Positions 1-8,275 of a stretch of 64,000 bases of DNA are shown here, one piece after another (the stretch's first letter is position 1; each line of letters starts with the position of its first letter). Under the pieces are notes generated by a model. It had not been told where the DNA came from. It saw nothing but the letters and a program-made list of their open reading frames with translations, and did not search any database. A program made the translations under genes and the position numbers. This stretch comes from Burkholderia metallica (GTDB lineage Bacteria; Pseudomonadota; Gammaproteobacteria; Burkholderiales; Burkholderiaceae): the NCBI RefSeq assembly GCF_902832845.1, contig NZ_CADFDB010000008.1, positions 310,001 to 374,000 of the forward strand. Direction: 5' to 3'.

Positions 1-11
1 GGGGGCGCGCG

Positions 12-680
12 ATGAATCAGGATCGATGGAACCAGGTGGATGCGTATTTGTCGGCGACGCTCGTGCCGTCCGACGATGCGCTCGACGCCGCGCTGGCGGC
101 GAGCGACGCGGCCGGGCTGCCCGCGATCAACGTCGCGCCGAACCAGGGCAAGCTGCTGCAACTGCTCGCGACGATTCGCGGCGCGCGGCGCATCCTCGAA
201 GTCGGCACACTCGGCGGCTACAGCACGATCTGGCTCGCGCGCGCGTTGCCGCCGGGCGGCACGCTCGTGACGCTCGAACTGAACCCCGAGCATGCGAAGG
301 TCGCGACGCGGAACATCGCGCGTGCCGGATTCGAGCAGGCCGTGACGGTAATGGTCGGCCGCGCGAAGGACAGCCTCGCACGGCTCATCGACGCAGGCGA
401 GGCGCCGTTCGATTTCATCTTCATCGATGCGGACAAGGACAACAACCCGGCCTATCTCGACGCGGCGCTGAAGCTGTCGCGGCCCGGCACGGTGATCGTC
501 GTCGACAACGTGGTGCGCGGCGGGCGCGTGGCCGATCCGGACAATCGCGAGCCCGACGTGGTCGGCGTGCGCGACGGGTTCGCGCGTCTCGCGGCCGCCC
601 CGAATCTCACGACGACCGCCGTGCAGACGGTAGGCCAGAAGGGCTGGGACGGGTTCTCGATCTCGATCGTCGGCGCGTAA
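12..680 (+). CDS. SAM-dependent O-methyltransferase (family 3)
   Basis: Cytosolic methyltransferase of the CCoAOMT/COMT-like family (222 aa, the usual length). The SAM-binding motif EVGTLGGYS lies at about residues 63-71 and the acidic end of strand 2 is TLE near 87-89. Family members bind a divalent metal through an Asp pair and a DN; here FIDADKDN (about 138-144) and VVDN (163-166) fit. The substrate cannot be read from sequence; relatives methylate catechol-like hydroxyls. A G-run sits just before the ATG, but the window begins only 11 bases upstream, so an upstream partner gene cannot be excluded. It is convergent with the DUF1176 gene, whose stop lies 9 bases away. Confidence 0.85.
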   Translation: MNQDRWNQVDAYLSATLVPSDDALDAALAASDAAGLPAINVAPNQGKLLQLLATIRGARRILEVGTLGGYSTIWLARALPPGGTLVTLELNPEHAKVATRNIARAGFEQAVTVMVGRAKDSLARLIDAGEAPFDFIFIDADKDNNPAYLDAALKLSRPGTVIVVDNVVRGGRVADPDNREPDVVGVRDGFARLAAAPNLTTTAVQTVGQKGWDGFSISIVGA

Positions 681-689
681 CGTGACGCG

Positions 690-1841
690 TCAGCGCGCGG
701 TGCCTGCCGCGTCGGCCCGTCGATACAGGCGTGGCCACTGATCGTCGAAGAGGCCGTTGCAGGTGCCGTGCGTGGCGATGTCGTCGAGCATGAAGCGCCG
801 GCCGTCGAAGATCCACGACGCGCTCGAGCCGCAGTCGCCGGCACTGCGCAGCCGGACCTTGCTCGACAGCGTCGCGCGGGTGCGGTCGTAGCCGGCGTCG
901 GTCAGTTCGTTCGCGAACGACGCCGAATCGAGCCCCGCGTTCGCGTTTTCGCCGAAGTTCATCGCCGTCGGCGCATAGGGCGCGGTTCGCCGCACGCGGT
1001 ACCACAGGTCGGTGTGGTTATACATGCTGCTGGTCTGGCACGGTATCGCGACGAGCGCTTCGTCGGCGGAGATCGCCACCGCGCGCGACGCCTTCCTGCG
1101 ATCGCTTGCCGGCATTTCATCTTCGACATCGGCCGCGCATTGCTTCACGTCGTCGCCGAATTTCGCGAGCACCGCGTCGACGAGCGGGCGCTGCTCGGCG
1201 GCCGCGAGGGTCGCGGTGGTCGGTGCCGGGGTGACGGCGGGCGGCAATGCGGGCGCGGCCGGCACCGACGACGCGGGCCGGCTGCCGGGGCGCAGCAGCG
1301 CCGTGACGGTGCCGACCCGGCCCTGCGTGTCGTCGATCAGCAGCAGCGCCGCATTCAATCCCGTCAACGGCGTGCGGGCCGTTTGTGCCGACGCCGGATC
1401 GCCGAAGCTCAGCAGTTGCGCATCGCGCGCTGCCGCGAGCCATGCGGCAACCGTCGCCGGATCGTGGGTCCTGATCCGGAACGGGTGCGCTTCGTCATCG
1501 TCCGGTTTGCCGCCGAACGCATGCCATTGGGGCGCCATTGCGTCGAACGGGCGGCCATCCACGCGAGCGGTGCGCAAGTCCAGCGGCGCCGACGCGTAGA
1601 TGTCGAGCGATGCCGGTGCGTCCGGGCCGGCGTCGCGCGTCACGCGCAGGATGACGCGGGTGCCTGCGTCGTCGATGTCGTCGGCGTGGCTTTCGGCGAT
1701 GCAGCGGTTGCCGTTGTCGCAGACGACCGACCAGTTCTTGAAATCGCGCTCGACCGGCGGCCGCGCGAGCGGACGGGCCTGGGCAATGATCGGGGACACG
1801 GCGAGGAGGGCGACGACGGCGAGCGTAAGGCGGTGCGACAT
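690..1841 (-). CDS. DUF1176 domain secreted protein
   Basis: 383 aa with a Sec signal peptide (about residues 1-22, ending AQA before RPL), so probably periplasmic. The mature part matches the DUF1176 layout: an N-terminal part beginning with the DFKNWSVVCDNGNRC segment, a Pro/Ala/Thr-rich linker near residues 190-215, and a C-terminal half with a conserved Cys pattern (CAADVE, IPCQTS, SAGDCGSS, HGTCNG) that could form disulfides. DUF1176 has no assigned function. The gene is alone on its strand; no strong ribosome binding site is visible before its ATG, though the signal peptide supports this start. Confidence 0.8.
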   Translation of the reverse strand: MSHRLTLAVVALLAVSPIIAQARPLARPPVERDFKNWSVVCDNGNRCIAESHADDIDDAGTRVILRVTRDAGPDAPASLDIYASAPLDLRTARVDGRPFDAMAPQWHAFGGKPDDDEAHPFRIRTHDPATVAAWLAAARDAQLLSFGDPASAQTARTPLTGLNAALLLIDDTQGRVGTVTALLRPGSRPASSVPAAPALPPAVTPAPTTATLAAAEQRPLVDAVLAKFGDDVKQCAADVEDEMPASDRRKASRAVAISADEALVAIPCQTSSMYNHTDLWYRVRRTAPYAPTAMNFGENANAGLDSASFANELTDAGYDRTRATLSSKVRLRSAGDCGSSASWIFDGRRFMLDDIATHGTCNGLFDDQWPRLYRRADAAGTAR

Positions 1842-2245
1842 GACGGTTCGTATCGACTATGGATGGGCGGGCGGAAGCGGTCCGATTGCAGGCGCATCGT
1901 CAGCCGGCGGCGCAGGTCGAAGGCTGCGGCGCATGCGGCGGCGCGCGTTGCCGAACCGCATCGAGTATACCGCCGCAACGCGTCGCGATCGCGGCGGCGA
2001 CGCGTCAAGTGCGGGCACGATCATTGCTGGCACGCATGAAACGGAGCAGGTCGGGCGCACGCTGTCCGCTATATTGCGGCAGAGCAAGAAGCGCCGAGCG
2101 GTGCGGACCGAGTGCGCAGGTTTCGCGCGCGATTCGGGCTGGATTGGGAGGGGGGGCGGCAGGCGCTTGACCGCGCATGACGCGTACGTCGTCGCGAGCG
2201 CCGCGTGGAGCGACAGGATCCGTAGAGCCAGGCCGAAGAAATCGG
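1842..2245. other. Gene-free interval, 404 bp
   Basis: Lies upstream of the DUF1176 gene and downstream of the SnoaL-like gene. All open frames crossing it are Arg/Ala/Pro-rich low-complexity translations without a ribosome binding site or a recognisable domain. A G-run at about 2148-2157 is the only local oddity. I see no convincing RNA gene or terminator. Confidence 0.4.
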
Positions 2246-2830
2246 CTACGCCCCCACCACTGCGTTCCGGAACGGCGCCAGGAATGCCCACTCCGGCTGC
2301 GCGGCGGCGACATCCGCGAACCCGCGCGCGAGCGCGTGCGCCGGCAGCCACGGATAGCCGAACGCCGCGTGCAGCGCATCGAGCTTCGCCGCCTTCGGAT
2401 CGTCGACCGTATCCATCCGCGCGATGTGAATATGCAGCGCGGCAATCCGTGCGACGTCGTCGCCGTCAACGTCGAACTGCCAGCGGTACGTGCCATGCCC
2501 GATTCGCAACGCGCCGTTGTCCTTCTGCCGCATCACGACGAGCCACGACATCCCGCTGACGCCGTGCGGGTCGACTTCGGGTTCCGTGCAAACGTAATAG
2601 GTCCGGCACCGCTCGAACCGCTCGCCGAATTCCTCGACCAGCGTGCGCGCAATCGCGGCCGCGCCCGTCACGCGCGGCGGAAAATCGATATCGTCGTTCG
2701 CGAGCGAAAAGCTCAGTTCGGCGTCGGCCGCGAAGCACTCGGCGATCAGCGCGGGCCGGTTCAGGTCCTTCGCGCGCAGATAGCATTCGAGCGGCGCGCG
2801 AACCGTCGCGGGATGAAGCGGAAAGGGCAT
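2246..2830 (-). CDS. SnoaL-like / NTF2-fold protein
   Basis: 194 aa. The sequence has the cone-fold pattern of the SnoaL/NTF2 superfamily: an N-terminal helix with a conserved ECFAADAELSF segment, a central FERCRTYYVC strand, and the alternating strands SWLVVMRQK and HGTYRWQFDV that line a ligand pocket. Members include small isomerases and cyclases as well as pure binding proteins, so no reaction is assigned. A very good ribosome binding site (AGGAGGT) precedes the ATG. It is divergent from the MarR gene, so the 128-base gap holds both promoters and the palindromic sites listed separately; MarR control of this gene is a reasonable inference. Confidence 0.65.
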   Translation of the reverse strand: MPFPLHPATVRAPLECYLRAKDLNRPALIAECFAADAELSFSLANDDIDFPPRVTGAAAIARTLVEEFGERFERCRTYYVCTEPEVDPHGVSGMSWLVVMRQKDNGALRIGHGTYRWQFDVDGDDVARIAALHIHIARMDTVDDPKAAKLDALHAAFGYPWLPAHALARGFADVAAAQPEWAFLAPFRNAVVGA

Positions 2831-2883
2831 CGACGTACCTCCTGTATCGTGAAACCGGGCCGCAGGCGCCGGCCGGGCCGGGC

Positions 2884-2903
2884 CAAAGGCGTATGTGCCT
2901 TTG
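2884..2903. promoter_or_regulatory. Inverted repeat before the MarR gene
   Basis: CAAAGGC and GCCTTTG form a perfect inverted repeat with a 6-base spacer, immediately before a TATAAT box. The size suits a winged-helix dimer operator. GCCTTTG recurs at about 4899-4905 in the intergenic region of the neighbouring divergent genes. Assignment to the adjacent MarR protein is inference. Confidence 0.45.
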
Positions 2904-2906
2904 CCG

Positions 2907-2931
2907 TATAATTTCGTTTCAAAGCTAAATC
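2907..2931 (+). promoter_or_regulatory. marR promoter -10 box and overlapping 12-base motif
   Basis: A consensus TATAAT occupies 2907-2912. No good -35 hexamer is visible at 17 bases. The 12-mer CAAAGCTAAATC (2920-2931) lies where transcription should start, a position that would let a bound repressor block initiation. An identical 12-mer occurs at 4933-4944, and AAAGCTAAAT also at 4921-4930. Confidence 0.5.
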
Positions 2932-2958
2932 CGCATGACCGTACGGAGCGTCGAAGTC

Positions 2959-3501
2959 ATGGCCAAGCAGCAAGAGGAGTCCGTTCTGACCATTACCAAC
3001 CCGGCCTGCCTGACCGACGGCACGGACACGCAATTCCGCCACCTGATCAACGGGCTGCTGCCGTTCGCGGCCCGCCTGCTGTCGGTGCGCGACGGCTTCG
3101 GCTCGCTGATCGGCCTCACCGGCATCCAGTATTCGCTGCTCGTGTCGGTCTCCCACCTCTCGCACGACGACGTCGTGACCGTCAACCGTCTCGCCGATCA
3201 CCTGCACCTGAGCGGCGCCTTCGTCACGATCGAGACGGGCAAGCTGAAGAAGCTCGGCCTGATCGACAAACGCTCGGACCCCGACGACAAGCGCAAGATG
3301 CGGCTCACGGTCACGCCGGCCGGCACGAAGCTGCTGAAGGCGCTCGCCGACACGCAGCAGCGTATCAACAACGTACTGTTCGAAGGCGTGACGAAGACCG
3401 AATTCAAGGCGCTCTGCTCGGTGATCGACCGCCTCGTCACCAACGGCGATCGCGCGACGCTCGATCTCGCGCACCTGATCGCGCGGCAGGAAAAAGGCTG
3501 A
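2959..3501 (+). CDS. MarR family transcriptional regulator
   Basis: 180 aa from this ATG (MAKQQEE); an in-frame ATG at 2935 would add 8 residues but lies only 3 bases from the repeated motif, and GGAG at about 2945 better serves the 2959 start. The winged-helix DNA-binding core is clear: NRLADHLHLSGAFVTIETGKL (recognition helix), then the wing with SDPDDKRKMRLTVTPAG, the classical MarR D-x-R-x-x-x-x-LT signature (here DKRKMRLT). Flanking helices would form the dimer interface. It is likely autoregulated through the sites at 2884-2931, and the repeat of its motif before the oxygenase operon suggests it controls that operon or the desulfurase. The effector is unknown; phenolic ligands are common in this family. 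Confidence 0.85.
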   Translation: MAKQQEESVLTITNPACLTDGTDTQFRHLINGLLPFAARLLSVRDGFGSLIGLTGIQYSLLVSVSHLSHDDVVTVNRLADHLHLSGAFVTIETGKLKKLGLIDKRSDPDDKRKMRLTVTPAGTKLLKALADTQQRINNVLFEGVTKTEFKALCSVIDRLVTNGDRATLDLAHLIARQEKG

Positions 3502-3518
3502 CGCGCGGGCGGCCGCAC

Positions 3519-4730
3519 TCAGTGCGCGGCCCACTCGATCGTATTCAGGTCGACCCCGTCGAGATGCATGTCCCACAGCGGGCTCAACGCGCGCAGCCTG
3601 CCGACCGTGTCGCGCACCTGCGCGATCACGCTGTCGACTTCGGCCTCGGTCGTGAAGCGGCCGAGCGTGAAGCGGATCGAGCTGTGCGCGAGCTCGTCGC
3701 TGCGGCCCAGCGCGCGCAGCACGTACGACGGCTCCAGCGATGCCGACGTGCACGCGGAGCCTGACGACACCGCGACACCCTTGATTCCCATGATCAGCGA
3801 TTCGCCTTCGACGAAATTGAAGCTGACGTTCAGGTTGTGCGGAATCCGGTGGGTCAAATCGCCATTCACGTAAACCTCGTCGAGCGTCGACAGGCCGGCC
3901 AGCAGCCGGTCGCGCAACGCGCCGACACGGCGGCTTTCTTCCGCCATCTCTTCCTTCGCAAGCCGAAACGCTTCGCCCATCCCGACGATCTGGTGTGTCG
4001 GCAGTGTGCCCGAACGCATCCCGCGCTCGTGGCCGCCGCCGTGCATCTGCGCTTCGATGCGCACGCGCGGCTTGCGGCGCACGTACAGCGCACCGATCCC
4101 CTTCGGGCCGTAGACCTTGTGTGCAGTCACCGTCAGCAGGTCGACGTTCAGCGCATTCACGTCGACCGGAATCTTGCCGGCCGCCTGCACGGCGTCGCAG
4201 TGGAACACGATGCCGCGCGCGCGGCACAGCGCGCCGATGTCGGCCACCGGCTGGATCACGCCCGTTTCATTGTTCGCGAGCATCACCGACACCAGGATCG
4301 TGTCGGCGCGCAGCGCCTGCCGCACGGTGTCGAGATCGAGCAGGCCGTCTTCGCGCACGTCGAGATACGTGACGTCGAAGCCCTGGCGTTCGAGTTCGCG
4401 ACACGTATCGAGCACGGCCTTGTGCTCGGTCTTCACCGTGACGAGATGCCTGCCCTTGCCCTGGTAGAAGTGGGCGGCTCCCTTGATTGCGAGGTTGTTG
4501 CCCTCGGTCGCGCCGGAGGTCCACACGATTTCGCGCGGATCGGCGCCGAGCAGCGCGGCGACGTGCGCGCGCGCTTCCTCGACGGCCTGCTCGGCATCCC
4601 AGCCGTAGCTGTGGCTGCGTGAAGCCGGATTGCCGAACTGCTCGTGCAGGAACGGCACCATTTTGTCGACCACGCGCGGATCGACGGGCGTCGTCGCGCT
4701 GTAGTCCATGTAGATCGGGCGGGATTGCAT
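3519..4730 (-). CDS. Cysteine desulfurase, IscS/NifS type
   Basis: PLP enzyme that takes sulfur from cysteine as an enzyme persulfide and releases alanine. 403 aa from [18 protein letters not shown], which aligns with the normal IscS start; an upstream in-frame ATG (4871) would add 47 residues unlike the family, and CCGGAG precedes the chosen ATG. The PLP lysine lies in [10 protein letters not shown], the cofactor His in [17 protein letters not shown] context, and the active cysteine in [21 protein letters not shown]-like context, as in group I desulfurases. No iscU, iscA, hscBA or fdx follows, so this is not the housekeeping isc operon; it may be a paralogue. It is convergent with marR and divergent from the flavin reductase operon. 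Confidence 0.88.
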   Translation of the reverse strand: MQSRPIYMDYSATTPVDPRVVDKMVPFLHEQFGNPASRSHSYGWDAEQAVEEARAHVAALLGADPREIVWTSGATEGNNLAIKGAAHFYQGKGRHLVTVKTEHKAVLDTCRELERQGFDVTYLDVREDGLLDLDTVRQALRADTILVSVMLANNETGVIQPVADIGALCRARGIVFHCDAVQAAGKIPVDVNALNVDLLTVTAHKVYGPKGIGALYVRRKPRVRIEAQMHGGGHERGMRSGTLPTHQIVGMGEAFRLAKEEMAEESRRVGALRDRLLAGLSTLDEVYVNGDLTHRIPHNLNVSFNFVEGESLIMGIKGVAVSSGSACTSASLEPSYVLRALGRSDELAHSSIRFTLGRFTTEAEVDSVIAQVRDTVGRLRALSPLWDMHLDGVDLNTIEWAAH

Positions 4731-4851
4731 CGAAGCGGCTCCGGAAAGCGGTATCTCCCGCGGGGCACGCACGCCCCGGGGCATCGGGTAGGCGCAGTGT
4801 ACGTGGACATTCGCGGGCGCCGCGCAACATCCATCCCGGCAGTAGGGTTGT

Positions 4852-4950
4852 CTTTCAAACAAAGCTTTCAAGGTCAGGGTTTACGACAGCTTGAACCCGC
4901 CTTTGTGTTTGCATTTAATAAAAGCTAAATAACAAAGCTAAATCACGGTG
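4852..4950. promoter_or_regulatory. Repeat-rich operator region between desulfurase and oxygenase operon
   Basis: This AT-rich stretch in the 276-base divergent gap holds AAAGCTAAAT at 4921-4930 and again at 4934-4943, so the copies repeat with a 13-base period, plus CAAAGCT at 4859-4865 and GCCTTTG near 4899. The 12-mer CAAAGCTAAATC (4933-4944) is identical to the one in the marR promoter. Direct repeats of this kind fit cooperative binding by the MarR regulator, controlling one or both divergent units. Binding itself is inferred. Confidence 0.5.
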
Positions 4951-5006
4951 CTTTGTTGGGCCGGATTCCACTGCGGAATCCGGCGTTGCAACCCAAGGAG
5001 GACGAG

Positions 5007-5543
5007 ATGAGCGAGAACCATGCCGGAACCGGAAACGGCGCATGCGCCGACGAGCAGCGGCGCTTTCGCGCCGCGCTGTCGATGTTCGCGACGGGCGTCG
5101 CGGTGATTACCGCCCCGCGCAAAGCGGGGATGCCGATCGGCATCACGGTCGCGTCGTTCAATGCGGTGTCGCTGGACCCGCCTCTGATCCTGTTCTCGGT
5201 CGACCGTCGCAGCCTGAGCCTCGACGATCTGGCCGGCGCGGGCCGCTATGCGGTGAACGTGCTCGACGAGACGCAGCAGCACCTGTCGAACTGCTTCGCG
5301 AAAGCGAACGGCGACAAATGGGGCTGGCGCGCCGACGCGGCCGCCGATGACGACGGCACGGTGCTGCTGCCCGACGCGCTCGCGACGTTCGAATGCGAAC
5401 CCTATGCGCAATACGACGGCGGCGACCACGTGATCTTCGTCGGCCGCGTGACGCGGCACCACGCGCGCTCGGAAGGGCGCCCGCTGATCTTCTTCGGCGG
5501 CCGCTATCGCACGCTCGACGGCATGCATGCGCCGTCTGCCTGA
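5007..5543 (+). CDS. Flavin reductase (FMN reductase component)
   Basis: 178 aa from this ATG, chosen because AAGGAGGACGAG lies directly before it; an ATG at 4953 has no such site. The fold is the flavin_reduct split barrel: FATGVAVITAPRKAG, then GITVASFNAVSLDPPLILF, the FMN-binding strands of HpaC-type reductases, and a C-terminal IFFGGRYRTL strand. These proteins use NAD(P)H to reduce free flavin and pass it to an oxygenase partner. The next gene, 36 bases on, encodes exactly such an oxygenase, so the two form a two-component monooxygenase. First gene of a probable four-gene operon. Confidence 0.87.
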   Translation: MSENHAGTGNGACADEQRRFRAALSMFATGVAVITAPRKAGMPIGITVASFNAVSLDPPLILFSVDRRSLSLDDLAGAGRYAVNVLDETQQHLSNCFAKANGDKWGWRADAAADDDGTVLLPDALATFECEPYAQYDGGDHVIFVGRVTRHHARSEGRPLIFFGGRYRTLDGMHAPSA

Positions 5544-5579
5544 ATGCCATCCACGCTTCATTCCACCCAGGAGCACATC

Positions 5580-7058
5580 ATGATCAAGAACGGGACTCAG
5601 CACATCGCGTCGCTGCGCGACGGGCGGCAGGTCTACCTGAACGGCCAGCCGGTCGGCGACGTGACCGCGCACGCGGCATTCCGCAATTCGATCCGCAGCT
5701 ACGCGAGCCTGTACGACTACCAGGCGCGCGGCGAGAACGTCGAGAAGATGACGTTCGTCTCGCCCGATTCGGGCCGCCGCGTCAGCCGGATCTGGCAACT
5801 GCCGACGTCCTACGACGAGCTCGTCGAACGCCGCGCCGCGCTGGAAGCGTGGTCGGAGCTGCACTACGGCTTCATGGGCCGCTCGCCCGATCACGTTGCG
5901 TCGTGCCTGTCGGGCATGTACATGGGCGCCGACGTGTTCGAGCAATACGATCCGGCGCGCGCGGGCGCGCTGCGCGACTACTACCGCTATGCCCGCGACA
6001 ACGACCTGTTCCTGACCTACGTGATCGTGAATCCGCAGGCGAACCAGTCGAAGTCGGCACACGAGCAGGAGGACAAGTACCTCGCGGTCGGCATCGTCGA
6101 TCAGGATGCCGAAGGCATCACGGTGCGCGGCGCGAAGATGCTCGCGACGAGCGGGATCATGGCGAACGAGGTGTTCTGCAGCTGCATCCAGCCGCTGCGC
6201 GAAGGCGACGAGATGTACGCACTGTCGTTCGCGGTGCCGATGAACGCGAAGGGCATGAAGATCCTGTCGCGCAAGTCGTACGAGGAGCACGCGACGTCGG
6301 TGTTCGACAACCCGCTGTCGAGCCGCTTCGACGAGAACGACGCGGTGCTGTACTTCGACGACGTCAAGGTGCCGTGGGAGCGGATCTTCGTCGCCGGCAA
6401 CACCGCGATGTGCGCGAAGCAGTTCCACGCGACGCCTGCGCACGTGTTCCAGAACTATCAATGCCAGGTGCGCCTGATGACGAAGCTGCGTTTCCTCGTC
6501 GGGCTCGGCCTGAAGATCTCCGAGGTCAACGGCACGAACGCCTTCCCGCAGGTGCGCGAGACGCTGGGCCAGCTCGCGGCCGAAGCGTCGATGGTCGAGG
6601 CGTGGGTCTACGCAATGGAAGCGAAGGGCACCGTCGTCAACGGCTTCTACGTGCCCGACCGCAACATGCTGTACGGCTCGCAGGTCGTCACGCAGCAGCT
6701 CTATTCGAAGGTGCTCAACACGCTGCGCGAACTCGCCGGCGGCGGAATGATCATGCTGCCGTCGAGCGCGCGCGATTTCGAGAACCCCGACCTGCTGCGC
6801 ATCATCGAGAAGACGCAGAAGTCGCCCGTATGTTCGTCCGAGGAGCGCGTGAAGTTCTTCAAGCTCGCATGGGACGCGGTCGGCTCCGAATTCGCATCGC
6901 GCCATAACCAGTACGAGCTGTTCTATGCCGGCGCGTCGTTCGTCACGAAGGGGCACGCGTACCGCACGTACGACTGGCAGCGCGCGTCGCATCTCGTCGA
7001 TTCGATGCTCGGCAGCTATTCGCTGAACCAGTCGTTGTCGACGCCGCGCGCGGCCTGA
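5580..7058 (+). CDS. HpaB-family flavin-dependent monooxygenase, oxygenase component
   Basis: 492 aa, typical length for 4-hydroxyphenylacetate 3-hydroxylase oxygenase subunits (acyl-CoA dehydrogenase-like fold). Start at 5580 follows CCAGGAGCACATC. Family landmarks include the N-terminal GTQHIASLRDGRQVYLNG segment, the central KMLATSGIMANEVFC flavin-site strand, and VPWERIFVAGN. Known relatives hydroxylate phenols (HpaB, chlorophenol oxygenases, PvcC) using reduced FAD from a reductase. The substrate here is not readable; accompanying cupin and DUF2848 genes differ from the usual hpa meta-cleavage set, so a different aromatic or heterocyclic substrate is likely. Confidence 0.85.
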   Translation: MIKNGTQHIASLRDGRQVYLNGQPVGDVTAHAAFRNSIRSYASLYDYQARGENVEKMTFVSPDSGRRVSRIWQLPTSYDELVERRAALEAWSELHYGFMGRSPDHVASCLSGMYMGADVFEQYDPARAGALRDYYRYARDNDLFLTYVIVNPQANQSKSAHEQEDKYLAVGIVDQDAEGITVRGAKMLATSGIMANEVFCSCIQPLREGDEMYALSFAVPMNAKGMKILSRKSYEEHATSVFDNPLSSRFDENDAVLYFDDVKVPWERIFVAGNTAMCAKQFHATPAHVFQNYQCQVRLMTKLRFLVGLGLKISEVNGTNAFPQVRETLGQLAAEASMVEAWVYAMEAKGTVVNGFYVPDRNMLYGSQVVTQQLYSKVLNTLRELAGGGMIMLPSSARDFENPDLLRIIEKTQKSPVCSSEERVKFFKLAWDAVGSEFASRHNQYELFYAGASFVTKGHAYRTYDWQRASHLVDSMLGSYSLNQSLSTPRAA

Positions 7059-7107
7059 CCGGCCGCACCGAACCGGCTTTACCCGCTATCGCATTCAGGA
7101 GAGACAG

Positions 7108-7494
7108 ATGGCCATCAACAAGCTTCACGACGAATTCCACACGCTGGACATGCAGCGCGACTGGCGGCTGCCGGAAGGCTACGACCCGGCGTCCGGCGCG
7201 CAGGAACTGATCCTGTCCGGCGCGCTCGACACCGAGCGCAAGCGCGGCAGCCGCACGCGCCTGCTGCGCCTGCCGGCCGGCCTGCACACGAAGAAGCCGT
7301 TCGTGCACGACTACTGGGAGGAAGTGTTTCTGGTCGAAGGCGACCTGACCGTCGGCAACGACGAGCACGGCAACGGCGGCACGCCGTTCAACGGCTACAC
7401 GTACGCGGTGCGTCCGCCCGGCGCATGGCACGGCCCGTTCAAGTCGAACGGCGGCTGCGTGCTGCTGGAGATCCACTACTACGACCCGGCGTAA
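7108..7494 (+). CDS. Single-domain cupin protein
   Basis: 128 aa, one cupin barrel. The first metal motif is approximated by HTKKPFVHDYWEEVFLVEGDL and the second by PPGAWHGPFKSNGG, giving potential His/Glu/His ligands, although the first is looser than the consensus. AGGAGAG precedes the ATG and the gene follows the oxygenase by 49 bases. In this position it could be a small dioxygenase, an isomerase, or a binding protein acting on the product of the monooxygenase; none of these can be chosen from sequence alone. Confidence 0.75.
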   Translation: MAINKLHDEFHTLDMQRDWRLPEGYDPASGAQELILSGALDTERKRGSRTRLLRLPAGLHTKKPFVHDYWEEVFLVEGDLTVGNDEHGNGGTPFNGYTYAVRPPGAWHGPFKSNGGCVLLEIHYYDPA

Positions 7495-7565
7495 GCACGG
7501 CCTACTACCGACAGAGGCGGGCGGCCGCGCATCCTGCGTGTGCGGCCCGCAACGAGGAGCATTCG

Positions 7566-8255
7566 ATGAAAACCATCACGTTCGCGATCGACGGTCGCGA
7601 CGGCCGCACCGAGCGCGCGATCACGATCGATACGCTCGTGATCGCGGGCTGGACTGGCCGCGACACGGTCGCCATGGAAAAGCACATTCGCGAGCTGGAG
7701 GCGCTCGGCGTCAAGCGTCCGGCGACGACCCCGGTGTTCTACCGCGTCGCGGCCGATCGTCTCGATCCGTCACCCGCGATCCAGGTATCGGGCGGCCAGA
7801 GCAGCGGCGAAGCGGAATTCGTGCTGGTGCGCGACGGCGGCGAGACGTTCGTCGGTGTCGCGTCCGACCATACCGACCGCGAGGTCGAGACCTACGGGAT
7901 CACCGTGTCGAAGCAGATGTGCGGCAAGCCGTGCGCGAACACGCTGTGGAAGTTCGACGACGTGGCCGCGCACTGGGATCGGCTCGTGCTGCGCGCGTAC
8001 GCGACGATCGACGACGAGCGCGTGCTGTACCAGGAAGGCAGCGTGACCGCGATGCGCGCACCGGACGACCTGCTCGCGCAGTTCGCCCGCCACGACGGCC
8101 GCTTCGTCGACGGCACCGCGATGCTGTGCGGCACGCTGGCGGCGATCGGCGGCATCCGGCCGGCCGAGCGGTTCGAGGTCGAGCTGGAAGATCCGGTGCT
8201 GGGGCGCACGCTGCGGCATGCGTACGCGGTGGACACGCTGCCCGTGGCGGGCTGA
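7566..8255 (+). CDS. DUF2848 domain protein (fumarylacetoacetase-like)
   Basis: 229 aa from the ATG preceded by GAGGAGC. The protein matches DUF2848 over its whole length: the opening TFAIDGRDG strand, DTLVIAGWTGRD, PVFYRVAADRL, SDHTDREVETYGITVSKQMC, and a GGIRPAERFEVELEDP C-terminal strand. DUF2848 resembles the fumarylacetoacetate hydrolase fold; the ASDHTDRE segment may hold the metal-binding acids. It closes the operon with flavin reductase, oxygenase and cupin, suggesting hydrolysis of a ring-cleavage or acylpyruvate-like product. This role is inference; no DUF2848 reaction is established to my knowledge. Confidence 0.8.
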   Translation: MKTITFAIDGRDGRTERAITIDTLVIAGWTGRDTVAMEKHIRELEALGVKRPATTPVFYRVAADRLDPSPAIQVSGGQSSGEAEFVLVRDGGETFVGVASDHTDREVETYGITVSKQMCGKPCANTLWKFDDVAAHWDRLVLRAYATIDDERVLYQEGSVTAMRAPDDLLAQFARHDGRFVDGTAMLCGTLAAIGGIRPAERFEVELEDPVLGRTLRHAYAVDTLPVAG

Positions 8256-8275
8256 CGCGGTCGACGCATGCGCGG

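Noticed and set aside
4938-6992. Very long open frame on the minus strand over the flavin reductase and oxygenase genes
   Set aside because: It is an Arg/His/Val-rich antisense translation of well-identified genes, a common effect of high G+C at third codon positions. The same applies to other long antisense frames, such as those over argG, the glycoside hydrolase and the ABC ATPase.
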